Source of the DNA: Bacteroidota bacterium
Lineage (GTDB): Bacteria > Bacteroidota > Bacteroidia > Chitinophagales > Chitinophagaceae
DNA: 52,036 nt
Assembly: GCA_018268075.1 (NCBI GenBank)
Contig: JAFDXH010000062.1
Coordinates: 1-52,036, forward strand
Direction of reading: 5' to 3'
In this document: piece after piece, positions 35,501 through 44,897 of the stretch
How positions within the stretch are numbered: position 1 is the stretch's first letter
Layout: every line of letters starts with the position of its first letter
Made by a program: the position numbers and the translations under genes
The notes under the pieces: generated by a model
Told to the model about the DNA's origin: nothing
The model's input: only the letters and a program-made list of their open reading frames with translations
The model's database searches: none

Positions 35501-36001
35501 CGTAATATATTTTCTCCAAAATTTTTGAACCTCCTTCAATAAGAGCGAAGAGGTGTCTTGCAAAATCTCTGTGCCAAAAATCTGCTTCGTTTCAAATGCA
35601 AATTCACTTAGTGTTTGCTGACAAAAACTGTGTATGGTTAATACAGATGTTTCATCTAAATAAATAACTGCTTCATGGAGCAGCTTCTGTGTTTCATCTT
35701 TGCCTATTTTATCTACAGAATACATTACCAGTTTAGAAATGGTAGTATCTTCTATGTCTTCATCACAGGCTTTGCGATAAGCCGCCCTGATAAAAATTCT
35801 AATCCGCTCCTCCAATTCAGCGATAGCAGCTTTTGTGAATGTGACCATTAAAATCTCCCGGATGGATAATTTTTTTTCTAAGATCAACCGCAATACCAAA
35901 ATAGAAATTGAATAGGTCTTTCCCGTTCCTGCACTGGCTTCTATTAAATTACTTCCCGCCAAGGGCACCTTTAATGCATCAAAATTTTCACGCTCTTTCA
36001 T
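32576..36001 (-). CDS. recB: Exodeoxyribonuclease V beta subunit (RecB helicase-nuclease)
   Basis: A 1141-residue protein. Walker A is ASAGTGKT (22-29), with IREILMVTFTKAAIAELEERI next. UvrD-type motifs include AVFIDEFQDTD, FYIGDPKQSIYSFRKAD, NYRST and IVTIHSSKGLQY, followed by RRLLYVAITRA. The C-terminal nuclease has H in GNLLHFIFENI, Asp1030 in GKIDMFF and the DWK pair Asp1043/Lys1045 in VLDWKSTFLGD. These align with E. coli RecB, including the QALKEAMNDHNYHLQYLIYSLA helix. Within RecBCD it is the 3'-5' motor and the only nuclease. It starts 2 bases after the recC stop. Confidence 0.96.
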   Translation of the reverse strand: MKERENFDALKVPLAGSNLIEASAGTGKTYSISILVLRLILEKKLSIREILMVTFTKAAIAELEERIRIFIRAAYRKACDEDIEDTTISKLVMYSVDKIGKDETQKLLHEAVIYLDETSVLTIHSFCQQTLSEFAFETKQIFGTEILQDTSSLLLKEVQKFWRKYITVIPVSLLKSLIKSGLSIDSIKMILKNHLSGKRFQHFNSEAKYSIGKDSYKKAISEIERGEIVWKQHLESVEKFLIDNKADLVQRSQKGYAKRSLLPIIDDHESFLNYVSEKEGSGYIQQGFEDILTLIANRKVQEQAYNQIFLNILNQIYCVAIIEISQGVSHRKINTGQLSYDDLIENLYNALLPMHNAALVGALQKKYKAVFIDEFQDTDRLQYEIFHEAFGKPTEKNGEKTILFYIGDPKQSIYSFRKADIFTYFRAYNDVEHIYEMNINYRSTENYILAMNNFFMPEEDFDTFYFKDRKDAINYFPVNSPAKNEVGNLMFGGAACVPISIDYNFKNKPDIQRDVAKLVFTLLTDESYKIVKSGGQLRKILPSDIGILVRNKSEGFGLQSTLAKYHIPTVTTTDAKVLSSNEAQELFYLLEAFLNNSRQNINRALLSSFTGYNSSTILQLDFERNMHIFSKYKAIWEKEGIYNAIKNFISDFGIQKHLLEKNTENGERIITNLYQLTELLFRAQHTQNLAPLDLLDWLKRAIEQDDAVGDELEQRIENDEDAVKIVTIHSSKGLQYNIVLAPFLDFNTDNKNSDASYRDENTSEYISGIKNQFTDEQKEIVALQVEQENRRLLYVAITRAVFKIFIYKNENPRFKNSTLSYFTNSSSGKFKEHLIEKKKPIELPDNSIYESIIEKPSRHPLTLELLPLEHISWINMSYTMLAAESENRLRAPAGNSKTIYDQFIYKELTRGNITGNLLHFIFENINFSSDSNWGSIVERAIRRFAPSQKEKYELKILELIMHVLGAELIAEDLKFNLTEINFDKRIHELEFDFPVNEFNPQLLSDLGDENIVVNVKQHREMEGVMNGKIDMFFEYGRQYFVLDWKSTFLGDTLDHYTVQALKEAMNDHNYHLQYLIYSLAAKKYLESRLPDFDYQRNFGGVFYLFVRGMRAEKNEGVFFTKPSLKTIEQLEALLSYQAVNV

Positions 36002-36003
36002 AG

Positions 36004-39000
36004 CTATTTATTGTTCTTTGTAATCGGGTAATTTTCAAAAAAATCAGCTAAAGGCATCAATAATTTTTGTGCAGCAGATTTGAATTCTTCCATTGCACAC
36101 TCCCTTTCAAAAAACCCATTTTCATATTCCTTATTCATATAAATGTCATTGCAAGTTGGTTTTGGTCCTTCAAACATTTTGGACAACAGGCTATCAAAGG
36201 AATTTGCGTCCAGGCTATCCACGCGTTCTGGGTTCAAAATCATGCCTGGTCCGAAGCAGATAATTTGCTTGTGCCCTTCTTTATAAAGTTTTATCAGGCC
36301 TGCAATTTTTTCCTGTGCTTCTATCTTGCTTATCATTTTTGATTTAAATACATCGCCCACAATCTGAGAGATAAAACAAAGTTTATGATTATACCCCATA
36401 GCCACTAAAGCCAGATGCCGTATCCATGCACTTAACAAATATTTAAATTCTTTCTCTGAAAATGAAATTTCAATCTGCTTGTTTCCATATACTGTATTTA
36501 CTTCTCCACTAAGATGGCTGCCATCTACTATCAGGTCAATCGGCACCGATGCCGCTTCTTCATCTAACACCTCAGCTTGAAATAGCTCTTTTACTTCTGT
36601 TATTTCATCCACAATAGTTTCTGAAGTTAATTGCCCCATATTTTTCAGCGGCAGTAATCCTGTCTTTAATTTTTCGTTGGTTATTCCCGCTATTCTATCT
36701 TCATCAGCTAATAAAAATTCGTTTTTCAATTTCCATAAATCCAGGCGGCTCAATTCAAATAACTCGGTATCACTTAGAGTTATTTCATTGTCATCATAAT
36801 TTATTCCTAACACGTTGTTATAATAACCCTTAATGGGGTTTTGCAAGAATGAAATCAATTTTTGAAGTGAAATTTCATTAAAATCAAATGGCTCTACTTC
36901 ATGTATCTTTTTCAAGTTTAGCTGATTGGCATTGCTGGTTAGAAGATAACTATATAGCCTCTCATCAGCACCCAAGTATTTTCGGCTAAATCCATTTAAT
37001 GGCTGACGCACAATAAGCAACTCTCTCACTTTTTTTGGATACTCTGCAAATGATTCAATATAATCAAGTAGCTCATCTATAAGTATTGATGGAGGCAATG
37101 TTGAATTATCCTTAACACTTTGGCCAAAAAAACTCATGTAAAAATAATCACCTGCTGAGAGTAAAGTTTCCAGAAATAAATGCTTGTCATTCTCTTTGAT
37201 ATTTCTATCGCCCTTGCGCTTCTTTTTTTCTATTAGATTAAATGCTGTTTTCCTTTCGTTTCTGGGAAAGTTATCAAAGTTCATTCCGAGTAGCGCCACT
37301 ACTTTAAAGGGGATACTGCGCATAGGTATCAGCGAGCAAAAGGTAATACCTCCTCTTGCAAAATCTTTACTGCGTGTAGCAGATGATAACTGAGGCAAGA
37401 AACTATGCATGAATACCTTATAGCTAATATCTTCTGCAAAGAGCTGATTGATTTCATTATAGCCAGCGAGCTGCTCCGTTATTGAATTATATTCTTCATT
37501 TTCATTAGTTTCTTTATCTCCTAAAAAATTACTCAATACATATTCTACATATTTTACCCATCCTTCGATGTCTCTTGCCCTCCTTCTTTCTTCAACCGAT
37601 TCAATAAGTGTGGATACAAAATGTACAAAACGGATCACATTATACGAAGAGGAGCTTTCTGTATTATCCAGCGGAAAAAAACTTTCTTCTCCACCGCCAA
37701 ACTCTTCACCACCAAATATGCACAACCCAAACATAATCCTTTGCAGTCCATACTTCCAGCTTACATACAAAGAATCATCTGCAAGACTGCCATGAATCCC
37801 AAAACGGATATTTGCATCGTCAACTACTTCACGTATTTGTGCAATATCTGTAATCTTAAATTTATTTTTAACAGCGGAGAAATCTAATAAACTAACTACT
37901 GCTTCAGCAGTAAAATCCTCTTCATAGAGCGATAACAATTTACCCAATGCATTGGAAACATTATCAGTGCCGGCAAATGTTTCATCGGCAATGGTATAAG
38001 GAAATTTATGCACCACTGTTCCAAAAATAGCTTTTATGTAAGAAGCATATAAGTCAATATCACTCACCATTACAATAATATCTGATGGTGAAAGGCGCTC
38101 CTGTCTTTGATCTACAAGATGTACCAGATAATTATACAATACTTCTACTTCTCTTGCAGGGCCATAGCAGGAATTGATCGTTATTGACCCGTCAGACAGC
38201 AGTAGATTAGTCAAGCTCTTTTTTTCAGGATTTTTATTTTGAAAAATAGCAGTCTGAATCTGGTGAAGCAACGTATCATTCTTTGAATCCTTTGTGCCTA
38301 TTAAATCATAAGAGTTGACGAGCGAATCATTCTTAAATAAAATGGAAAATGTATCTCGGATTATTTTGCCCCAGGCGGTCAGTAATGAGTTGCCGGTAGC
38401 TGTTTCATCTTTTTCTGCTTTACCTATTTTCTTTAAAAATAAAAGTAGTTTCTCACTTTTATCTTCATACCAGTAATCAATAGGCGATGGATTGAGTAAT
38501 AAGAAATAAATTGGAATATAATTGGAAACATTTTGAAAAATATTCAAATGGTACTCTGTAATTACGCTTATACCAAATAAGTAAATTACCGGCATTTTCT
38601 TCTGAAGCCTTTCAGCCATTTCCTTTGCGGGCAATTGTTCTAAAATAAATTTCCCTATTGTGGTTTTATCCGGAAATTGCTCGCCAGCCAAGGTGCGAGT
38701 ACGCATCCAGATAAATTGCTGCCATTGCTCATCTTCAAATTCAGTAATCGTTTTACCCTCATTCCATGCTGCTATCATTTCCGGACGATACACCTGGTAT
38801 TGGTCAAAAAGATCTGATATTTTTTCTGCAAGGCCCATCCGTTTTATTTCATTATCTGCACCATTATCAATATAGTATGCCGATACATTTTTGAATTGCA
38901 TAATAAAATCCTTTTCGCCCAGCATTTTATAAATCAGCCAGTTTAATTCATTTGCATTTAAAGAATTATGGTATCTGCCATCTAATAAAAAATATAATTT

Positions 39001-39222
39001 GTTGATTACATCATTGGGTTTTAAAAATTGAAAGTTGGCAGCTATACCCAGAGAGCCTGCAAGTTTTAGCTTTAGCCAACTGTTCATTCCATCAGTCTGT
39101 GTTACAATATATATCGGCTGAAACACAGGGTAATGCTGCATTTTAATTTCCTTGGCAAGCTGCTCTGCCAACAACTCCAATGAATCAGATACCTCCAAAT
39201 AAAATTGATTACCCGCCTCCAT
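36004..39222 (-). CDS. recC: Exodeoxyribonuclease V gamma subunit (RecC)
   Basis: A 1072-residue protein, close to the E. coli size. The N-terminal part has IVTQTDGMNSWLKLKLAGSLGIAANFQFLKP, matching the RecC opening. Further blocks are IVMVSDIDLYASYIKAIFG, GGITFCSLIPMRSIPFKVVALLGMN and DRNIKENDKHLFLETLLSAGDYFYMSF. RecC is an inactive helicase/nuclease fold that splits duplex ends and scans for Chi. The Chi motif recognised here cannot be read from the sequence. The gene lies between recD (16-base gap) and recB (2-base gap). Confidence 0.94.
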   Translation of the reverse strand: MEAGNQFYLEVSDSLELLAEQLAKEIKMQHYPVFQPIYIVTQTDGMNSWLKLKLAGSLGIAANFQFLKPNDVINKLYFLLDGRYHNSLNANELNWLIYKMLGEKDFIMQFKNVSAYYIDNGADNEIKRMGLAEKISDLFDQYQVYRPEMIAAWNEGKTITEFEDEQWQQFIWMRTRTLAGEQFPDKTTIGKFILEQLPAKEMAERLQKKMPVIYLFGISVITEYHLNIFQNVSNYIPIYFLLLNPSPIDYWYEDKSEKLLLFLKKIGKAEKDETATGNSLLTAWGKIIRDTFSILFKNDSLVNSYDLIGTKDSKNDTLLHQIQTAIFQNKNPEKKSLTNLLLSDGSITINSCYGPAREVEVLYNYLVHLVDQRQERLSPSDIIVMVSDIDLYASYIKAIFGTVVHKFPYTIADETFAGTDNVSNALGKLLSLYEEDFTAEAVVSLLDFSAVKNKFKITDIAQIREVVDDANIRFGIHGSLADDSLYVSWKYGLQRIMFGLCIFGGEEFGGGEESFFPLDNTESSSSYNVIRFVHFVSTLIESVEERRRARDIEGWVKYVEYVLSNFLGDKETNENEEYNSITEQLAGYNEINQLFAEDISYKVFMHSFLPQLSSATRSKDFARGGITFCSLIPMRSIPFKVVALLGMNFDNFPRNERKTAFNLIEKKKRKGDRNIKENDKHLFLETLLSAGDYFYMSFFGQSVKDNSTLPPSILIDELLDYIESFAEYPKKVRELLIVRQPLNGFSRKYLGADERLYSYLLTSNANQLNLKKIHEVEPFDFNEISLQKLISFLQNPIKGYYNNVLGINYDDNEITLSDTELFELSRLDLWKLKNEFLLADEDRIAGITNEKLKTGLLPLKNMGQLTSETIVDEITEVKELFQAEVLDEEAASVPIDLIVDGSHLSGEVNTVYGNKQIEISFSEKEFKYLLSAWIRHLALVAMGYNHKLCFISQIVGDVFKSKMISKIEAQEKIAGLIKLYKEGHKQIICFGPGMILNPERVDSLDANSFDSLLSKMFEGPKPTCNDIYMNKEYENGFFERECAMEEFKSAAQKLLMPLADFFENYPITKNNK

Positions 39223-39238
39223 TTTTAATTTTTAAATA

Positions 39239-40996
39239 TTACTTTAACAAACGTTGCACTATTCCTGAACCCCTCTTTACAGACTGTGCCGCGGCTTCTA
39301 ATAAGGCATCCCTATTTGCCTGAATAACCACCTGATCTTTTGCCCTGGTAACTGCGGTGTATAATAATTCACGTGTAATTATTTTTATTTCTTTTTGTGC
39401 TGGCAAAACCACCATCACCTTTTTAAATTCTGAACCCTGGCTTTTGTGTATGGTCATTGCGAAAACAGTATCTACACCTGTAATCAAGGAAGGCAAAACT
39501 GATTTTAATTCTCCTTTCTGTTCAAACCAGATTCGCAACTCACCATCTTCTCCCGGGCGTACTATCCCCACATCTCCATTAAACAATCCCAGTTCATAAT
39601 TATTTACTGTTACCATCACAGGCCTGTTTTCATAAAAATTACCGGTAATATTGATCATTCTTTTTTGACGCAAAAAGCCCTCTATTTTTTTATTTAATGC
39701 TTTCACACCTTGCTCACCTTCTTTAATAGCGCATAGCACTTTCAAGGCGTTCATCATTTTAAGCGCCAATGAAATATCATTTTCCTTTATGAAGGCTTCA
39801 TAACCCAAAATGAAATTTTTAAAAATTTTGTCTGAATAAACGGTATCTATCCATACCTGTTTATCGTCATTTTTTAAAAAACTTTCAATTATTTTTTTAT
39901 CATTGTTGGTGATAGCGCGGCTGAGCCGGCCAATCCCTCTTTCATCTGAAAAACGATAACTCTTTTGCAATTCTACAATATGGCCAAAAAGCGGATGGCC
40001 TGAAGATGCTATATGGTTCTTATTCAAATGCTGGCTGTCATTTTCGTAAACTGAATTTATAACGGCTGCCATTTCGCTTGAGAAAACATTTATTCTTTTC
40101 TGTGCCAAGCAAAGATCACCAAACAAACTACCGGCCTCCACAGAGGATAGTTGATTTTTATCTCCTAATAAAATCAATTTTGTTTCAGGGCCTATTGCAT
40201 CTAACAATTTAGCAAACAAAGCCACATCTAACATAGAGGACTCGTCTATTATGACTACATCATAGTTTACCGGGTTTGTATTGTTGTGTTTGAAATAAAT
40301 TGAATTTTTTCTACTGCCCAACAAACGGTGAATTGTATTGGGCACCAGATTATTGAGGTTTTCAACCATCTCCTTGCTATCAGGATGCTGCATAGATGCA
40401 GCCAATTTCAATGACTCTGCCATACGCGCAGCCGCCTTGCCTGTAGGCGCTGCCAGCGCCACTTTCAGCGAAGGATTGATTGAATAAAGCAGGTATAATA
40501 TTTTAGACACAGTTGTTGTTTTGCCGGTACCGGGGCCTCCTGTTATTATAGTAAATTGATTGAGCACAGAAACAATCACAGCCACTTCCTGCCAGTTGAT
40601 CTCGCCGTTCAAGGAGGAAGCAAATATTTTTTTGACTTTATCCTTATTAGCAATTAACCAGCCTACATGTTGGGTGCTTAACTTATGTTCCTGCTCAATA
40701 AATAATTTTATTCTTTTCAGAATCATTGTTTCATAATGATAATATCGCTGGAAGTACAAAAGATTATCTGATAAAATAAGTGGCTTAATTTCTGAACCAT
40801 CACTTACTAAATATTCTTTCGATATTGATCTATTACTAAACATATAAAGGCCATCTAGATCGCCCTCATCCATATTTTGGACATCAATACAAATATGCCC
40901 TTCCTCCATTTTTTTTGATAAAAGATAGAGATAAGGCTTTAAGTGCTCTTCCTCAAAATATTCAGCAAATTGCTGATGTACGTTATTGGTCATCAT
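39239..40996 (-). CDS. recD: Exodeoxyribonuclease V alpha subunit (RecD helicase)
   Basis: A 585-residue 5'-3' helicase. Walker A is GGPGTGKTT (153-161), preceded by a small N-terminal domain that binds RecC. DESSMLDV (Walker B), LGDKNQLSSVEAGS, FAMTIHKSQGSEF and YTAVTRAKDQVVI are SF1B motifs of RecD. It lacks the long N-terminal extension of RecD2. It heads the recD-recC-recB unit. Two ATG codons stand side by side at 40991-40996 and either could be used. Confidence 0.95.
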   Translation of the reverse strand: MMTNNVHQQFAEYFEEEHLKPYLYLLSKKMEEGHICIDVQNMDEGDLDGLYMFSNRSISKEYLVSDGSEIKPLILSDNLLYFQRYYHYETMILKRIKLFIEQEHKLSTQHVGWLIANKDKVKKIFASSLNGEINWQEVAVIVSVLNQFTIITGGPGTGKTTTVSKILYLLYSINPSLKVALAAPTGKAAARMAESLKLAASMQHPDSKEMVENLNNLVPNTIHRLLGSRKNSIYFKHNNTNPVNYDVVIIDESSMLDVALFAKLLDAIGPETKLILLGDKNQLSSVEAGSLFGDLCLAQKRINVFSSEMAAVINSVYENDSQHLNKNHIASSGHPLFGHIVELQKSYRFSDERGIGRLSRAITNNDKKIIESFLKNDDKQVWIDTVYSDKIFKNFILGYEAFIKENDISLALKMMNALKVLCAIKEGEQGVKALNKKIEGFLRQKRMINITGNFYENRPVMVTVNNYELGLFNGDVGIVRPGEDGELRIWFEQKGELKSVLPSLITGVDTVFAMTIHKSQGSEFKKVMVVLPAQKEIKIITRELLYTAVTRAKDQVVIQANRDALLEAAAQSVKRGSGIVQRLLK

Positions 40997-41043
40997 GATT
41001 TCAATTCCTGTTGCTATCTATTCTTTTTTTAAAAAAGCATCCT

Positions 41044-41051
41044 CAAATTTA
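41044..41051 (-). promoter_or_regulatory. Candidate TAnnTTTG box of the recDCB operon
   Basis: On the minus strand TAAATTTG matches the consensus exactly, 47 bases before the recD ATG. The region is AT-rich, so a chance match is possible. No -33 TTTG stands at the usual distance. Confidence 0.4.
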
Positions 41052-41294
41052 CAATATTGTTTTAGCAGCCTATTTAAATAGTCTCTTAAAGATTCTGCTG
41101 CCAAATGCTTCTGCCCCACGTACTTTTTTTACACACATTGCTATATAATAACTTCTTTATTTACTAAATAAGCCTATGGGCTTTGCAGTAATATTCTATG
41201 GCAGTATGCTAACAGAAAATTTTTTTGGATTAAATCCTATTTAAATTCGGTATAAAAATTATTTAAAATCCAGTTTAAGTTTATTTTATAAATG

Positions 41295-41321
41295 AAAAAA
41301 GACCACCCTAATAGGATGGCC
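41295..41321 (-). terminator. Intrinsic terminator of nrdJ
   Basis: On the minus strand GGCCATCC-TATTA-GGGTGGTC forms an 8-bp stem (two G-T pairs) with a 5-base loop (41321-41301), followed by six T (41300-41295). It lies 25 bases after the nrdJ stop codon. Confidence 0.85.
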
Positions 41322-41346
41322 TTGCTTCATTTAAAAGGGTATTATT

Positions 41347-44300
41347 TTAGCTACAGCCAAGGCTATTTCCACAATTGAGGCATTTGTAACAAGTACCACT
41401 GCGAATGGTGATGTGGCCGCATACATTACATGCTGGTGCATCACTCTGCATATTCTTTCCTGCCTGATTTACAGAATCATGTTGCTGTACTTTTTTTACA
41501 TTTTCTATTTCCCTATGGGGCGCTGTAACTCTTACTGCACTTAGCTCCGGCACTCTTTCGCCGATAGGAGGTGTATTTTGATCCCATTCCATTTCGCCTG
41601 TATTTTCTAAAACAGGTTTATCAAGTACATGTACCAGATCATTTCGGCCCAGGTATTCGTAAGCTAAAGACCGGAACATGAAATCTATTATTGAAGTAGT
41701 CGTTTTAATATTAGGATGTTCTACCATTCCTGATGGTTCAAAACGGGTGAATACAAATTTTTCTACAAACTCTTCTAATGGTACGCCATATTGCAACCCT
41801 ATAGAAATAGCAATCGCAAAACAGTTGAGCATGCTACGCATGGTAGCCCCTTCTTTTGCCATATCTATAAATATTTCGCCCAAGGTTCCATCACTGTACT
41901 CTCCTGTTCTTACAAATAAAGTCTGGCCATTTATTTTTGCCTTTTGTGTAAAGCCCCTTCTCTTTGCAGGCAGCGAACGGCGCTCTACGATCATGGCCAG
42001 TTGGCGTTTTAGTCCAGTATCTGCACTATCCTGTACACGCTTATTTACCTCTTCCAACAGGTCATTGATGGTAAGCTTGCTCATATCTACCAGCGCTGCC
42101 TCATGGGTTATTATTTCTTCTACTGCGTCTTCTGTATTTTCTGTTTTCTTTTTAGAATCACTCTTATTACTTAAAGGTTGCGACAATTTAGACCCATCAC
42201 GATAAAGCGCACACGCTTTTAACCCAAGTTGCCAACTTAATAAATAAGCATCTTCTATTTCCTCTATGGTTCCTTCGTTAGGCAAATTGATTGTTTTAGA
42301 AATAGCGCCACTCAGAAATGGTTGGGCGGCAGCCATCATCTTGATATGCCCACTGTAATGAATAAAACGTTGACCGGTTGGGCCACATTTGTTGGCACAA
42401 TCAAATACAGGCAGATGCTCCTCTTTTAGATAAGGTGCACCCTCTATTGTCATTTTACCACATATATATACATTGGCTTCCTGAATTTGATCTTCAGTAA
42501 ATCCTAAAGCATCTAACAAACTCCATTCGAAATTATTATACTCATTTTCATGAAAGCCCAATCTTTGAAGGCACTCTTCACCAAGATTAAACGCATTGAA
42601 AACAAATCCTATTTCAAATGCTGTTGCTAAAGACTTTTCCAGCTTTTCAATTTCTGCAGGAGTAAATCCTTTTTCTAAAAGAGTAAAATTATTTATATGT
42701 GGAGCTCCATTAAAACTTGCATGCCCTTTAGCATAGTTCACTATTGCACTGATCTCTTCTTCAGAATATTTTAAATTGCGCAATGCCTGCGGCACACTTT
42801 GGTTAATGATTTTAAAATAACCACCTCCACTAAGTTTCTTGAATTTCACTAAGGCAAAATCAGGTTCTACACCGGTAGTATCGCAATCCATTACAAGGCC
42901 AATAGTTCCTGTGGGTGCTATTACGGTAGTTTGTGCATTTCTATACCCATATTTTTCGCCCCATTGCACTGCATCATCCCAGGCATGTGTAGCCGCAGTC
43001 AACAAATAATCCGGGCAATATTTTGCATTGATCCCCTGCGGTTTTATTTCCAATCCTTCATAGGCCTCTGCTGCATCATAGGCTGCTGCACGGTGATTTC
43101 TCATTACACGCAGCATGTGTTTTTTATTTTCCTGATACTTTTTAAATGCGCCCAAATGTGATGCAAGTTCTGCCGATGTTTTATAAGCTATACCAGTCAT
43201 AATTGCTGTGATAGCGCCCGCAATACCTCGGCCTTGTTCGCTATCATAAGGGATGCCGCTTACCATTAACATACTTCCCAGATTAGCATAGCCCAATCCA
43301 AGCGTACGGTAATCATAACTTAACTGTGCTACTTCTTTACTTGGAAACTGTGCCATTAGCACAGAGATTTCCAAAACCACCGTCCAAAGCCTGGAAATAT
43401 ATTCAAAGCCCTGCACATCAAATTGGTTATTGCTTTCATTAAAAAATTTGCGCAGGTTGATAGAAGCAAGGTTACATGCGGTATTATCCAAAAACATATA
43501 TTCACTGCAAGGGTTGCTGGCACGAATGGGGCCTCCTTCTGGGCAGGTATGCCACTCATTAATGGTAGTGTTATATTGAGTTCCCGGATCTGCACATGCC
43601 CATGCAGCAAAATTTATTTCTTTCCATAATTTTTTAGCCTTCACCTTTTTCATGGTATGGCCGTCACTCCTTGCTTTTAATTCCCAGTCGCCATCGTTTT
43701 CCAATGCATGAAAAAATTCATTGGGTATGCGTACAGAATTATTGCTATTTTGGCCACTCACCGTTTTATAAGCTTCGCCTTCATAATCGCTTGGATAGCC
43801 AGCGGCAATCAATGCTGCTACTTTTTTCTCCTCCTCTACTTTCCAGTTTACAAAAGTTTCAATTTCAGGATGGTCTAGATCGAGGCACACCATTTTGGCT
43901 GCCCGGCGTGTAGTTCCTCCGCTTTTTATGGCTCCTGCTGCGCGGTCGCCAATCTTCAAAAAACTCATAAGGCCACTGGAGGTGCCGCCGCCACTTAGTT
44001 TTTCGCCTTCGCCTCTTATGCTGCTAAAATTTGTTCCTACCCCACTACCATATTTAAATATTCTTGCTTCACGCACCCACAGATCCATGATGCCTCCCTC
44101 ATTTACAAGGTCGTCATCTACACTTAGGATAAAACATGCATGCGGCTGTGGCCTTTCGTAGGCTGATGTTGATTTTTTTACCTGATCATCTGCAGGATCT
44201 ACAAAATAATGCCCCTGTGGCTTTCCGGTAATTCCATACACTTCATGCAAGCCTGTATTGAACCATTGAGGTGAATTGGGCACACATGATTGATTTAATA

Positions 44301-44676
44301 TACTATACACCAGCTCGTCATAAAACACATGTGCATCGCCTTCAGATGCAAAATATTTATTTCTTTCGCCCCATACGCGCCAGCAATGCGCCATACGGTG
44401 GGCTACCTGCTTTACAGAGGTTTCCCGTCCGGTACTTCCATCTTCCTGAGGCACCCCTGCTTTTCTAAAATATTTTTGTGCAAGAATATCAGTAGCTATC
44501 TGACTCCAGGAGGCCGGCACTTCCACATTATTCATCTGAAACACAATTTCTCCTGTAGTATTTTTAATTACCGAAGTACGATAGTCATAGGTGAACATAT
44601 CAAACGGCGAAACCCCTTCTTTAGTAAACTGCCTGGAAAAAGTAAGGCCACCATTTTTATTTTTAATTTTTGACAT
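41347..44676 (-). CDS. nrdJ: Adenosylcobalamin-dependent (class II) ribonucleotide reductase
   Basis: The protein has 1109 residues from the ATG at 44676 (MSKIKNKNGGLTFSRQF); an upstream in-frame ATG would add 21 untypical residues. Visible blocks are QSCVPNSPQWFNTGLHEVYG, ACFILSVDDDLVNEGGIMDL, NPCSEYMFLDNTACNLASINL with active-site Cys and Glu, and VIAPTGTIGLVMDCDTTGVEPD. The C-terminal tail carries a zinc-ribbon-like CNVCG...CYKCLNCGNSLGCS. It reduces ribonucleotides to deoxyribonucleotides with coenzyme B12 radical chemistry, without oxygen dependence. No cobalamin riboswitch was recognised upstream. It ends at a good terminator. Confidence 0.95.
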   Translation of the reverse strand: MSKIKNKNGGLTFSRQFTKEGVSPFDMFTYDYRTSVIKNTTGEIVFQMNNVEVPASWSQIATDILAQKYFRKAGVPQEDGSTGRETSVKQVAHRMAHCWRVWGERNKYFASEGDAHVFYDELVYSILNQSCVPNSPQWFNTGLHEVYGITGKPQGHYFVDPADDQVKKSTSAYERPQPHACFILSVDDDLVNEGGIMDLWVREARIFKYGSGVGTNFSSIRGEGEKLSGGGTSSGLMSFLKIGDRAAGAIKSGGTTRRAAKMVCLDLDHPEIETFVNWKVEEEKKVAALIAAGYPSDYEGEAYKTVSGQNSNNSVRIPNEFFHALENDGDWELKARSDGHTMKKVKAKKLWKEINFAAWACADPGTQYNTTINEWHTCPEGGPIRASNPCSEYMFLDNTACNLASINLRKFFNESNNQFDVQGFEYISRLWTVVLEISVLMAQFPSKEVAQLSYDYRTLGLGYANLGSMLMVSGIPYDSEQGRGIAGAITAIMTGIAYKTSAELASHLGAFKKYQENKKHMLRVMRNHRAAAYDAAEAYEGLEIKPQGINAKYCPDYLLTAATHAWDDAVQWGEKYGYRNAQTTVIAPTGTIGLVMDCDTTGVEPDFALVKFKKLSGGGYFKIINQSVPQALRNLKYSEEEISAIVNYAKGHASFNGAPHINNFTLLEKGFTPAEIEKLEKSLATAFEIGFVFNAFNLGEECLQRLGFHENEYNNFEWSLLDALGFTEDQIQEANVYICGKMTIEGAPYLKEEHLPVFDCANKCGPTGQRFIHYSGHIKMMAAAQPFLSGAISKTINLPNEGTIEEIEDAYLLSWQLGLKACALYRDGSKLSQPLSNKSDSKKKTENTEDAVEEIITHEAALVDMSKLTINDLLEEVNKRVQDSADTGLKRQLAMIVERRSLPAKRRGFTQKAKINGQTLFVRTGEYSDGTLGEIFIDMAKEGATMRSMLNCFAIAISIGLQYGVPLEEFVEKFVFTRFEPSGMVEHPNIKTTTSIIDFMFRSLAYEYLGRNDLVHVLDKPVLENTGEMEWDQNTPPIGERVPELSAVRVTAPHREIENVKKVQQHDSVNQAGKNMQSDAPACNVCGHITIRSGTCYKCLNCGNSLGCS

Positions 44677-44897
44677 CTTTTGCTGGTTTAAAAGAATTAT
44701 TTTTTTGGAATAGAGGACAACGAAAATATTTTTTCCCAAGCATAAAACTAAGTGCTAAATATCCCCACCTTGTGGAAAAGAAAAATAATAAAATTGTAAG
44801 CCAAGCCGGTATTGCCTTCAACCATTTTTTATGGTGAAAAAGAAATTTAATTTTGTTTTTATTAAAAATCTGGCACCACTTTTATAAAATTTTATTT

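Larger units (their letters stand above)
40997..41346. other. Intergenic region between recD and nrdJ
   Basis: A 350-bp AT-rich stretch with no protein-like frame. It holds the candidate recD promoter box near its left end (41044-41051) and the nrdJ terminator at its right end (41295-41321). I see nothing recognisable between about 41060 and 41290. Confidence 0.6.

Noticed and set aside
44677-44850. Search for a cobalamin riboswitch or NrdR box before the B12-dependent reductase gene
   Set aside because: No B12-box-like element or paired NrdR-type palindrome could be recognised in the short AT-rich leader.
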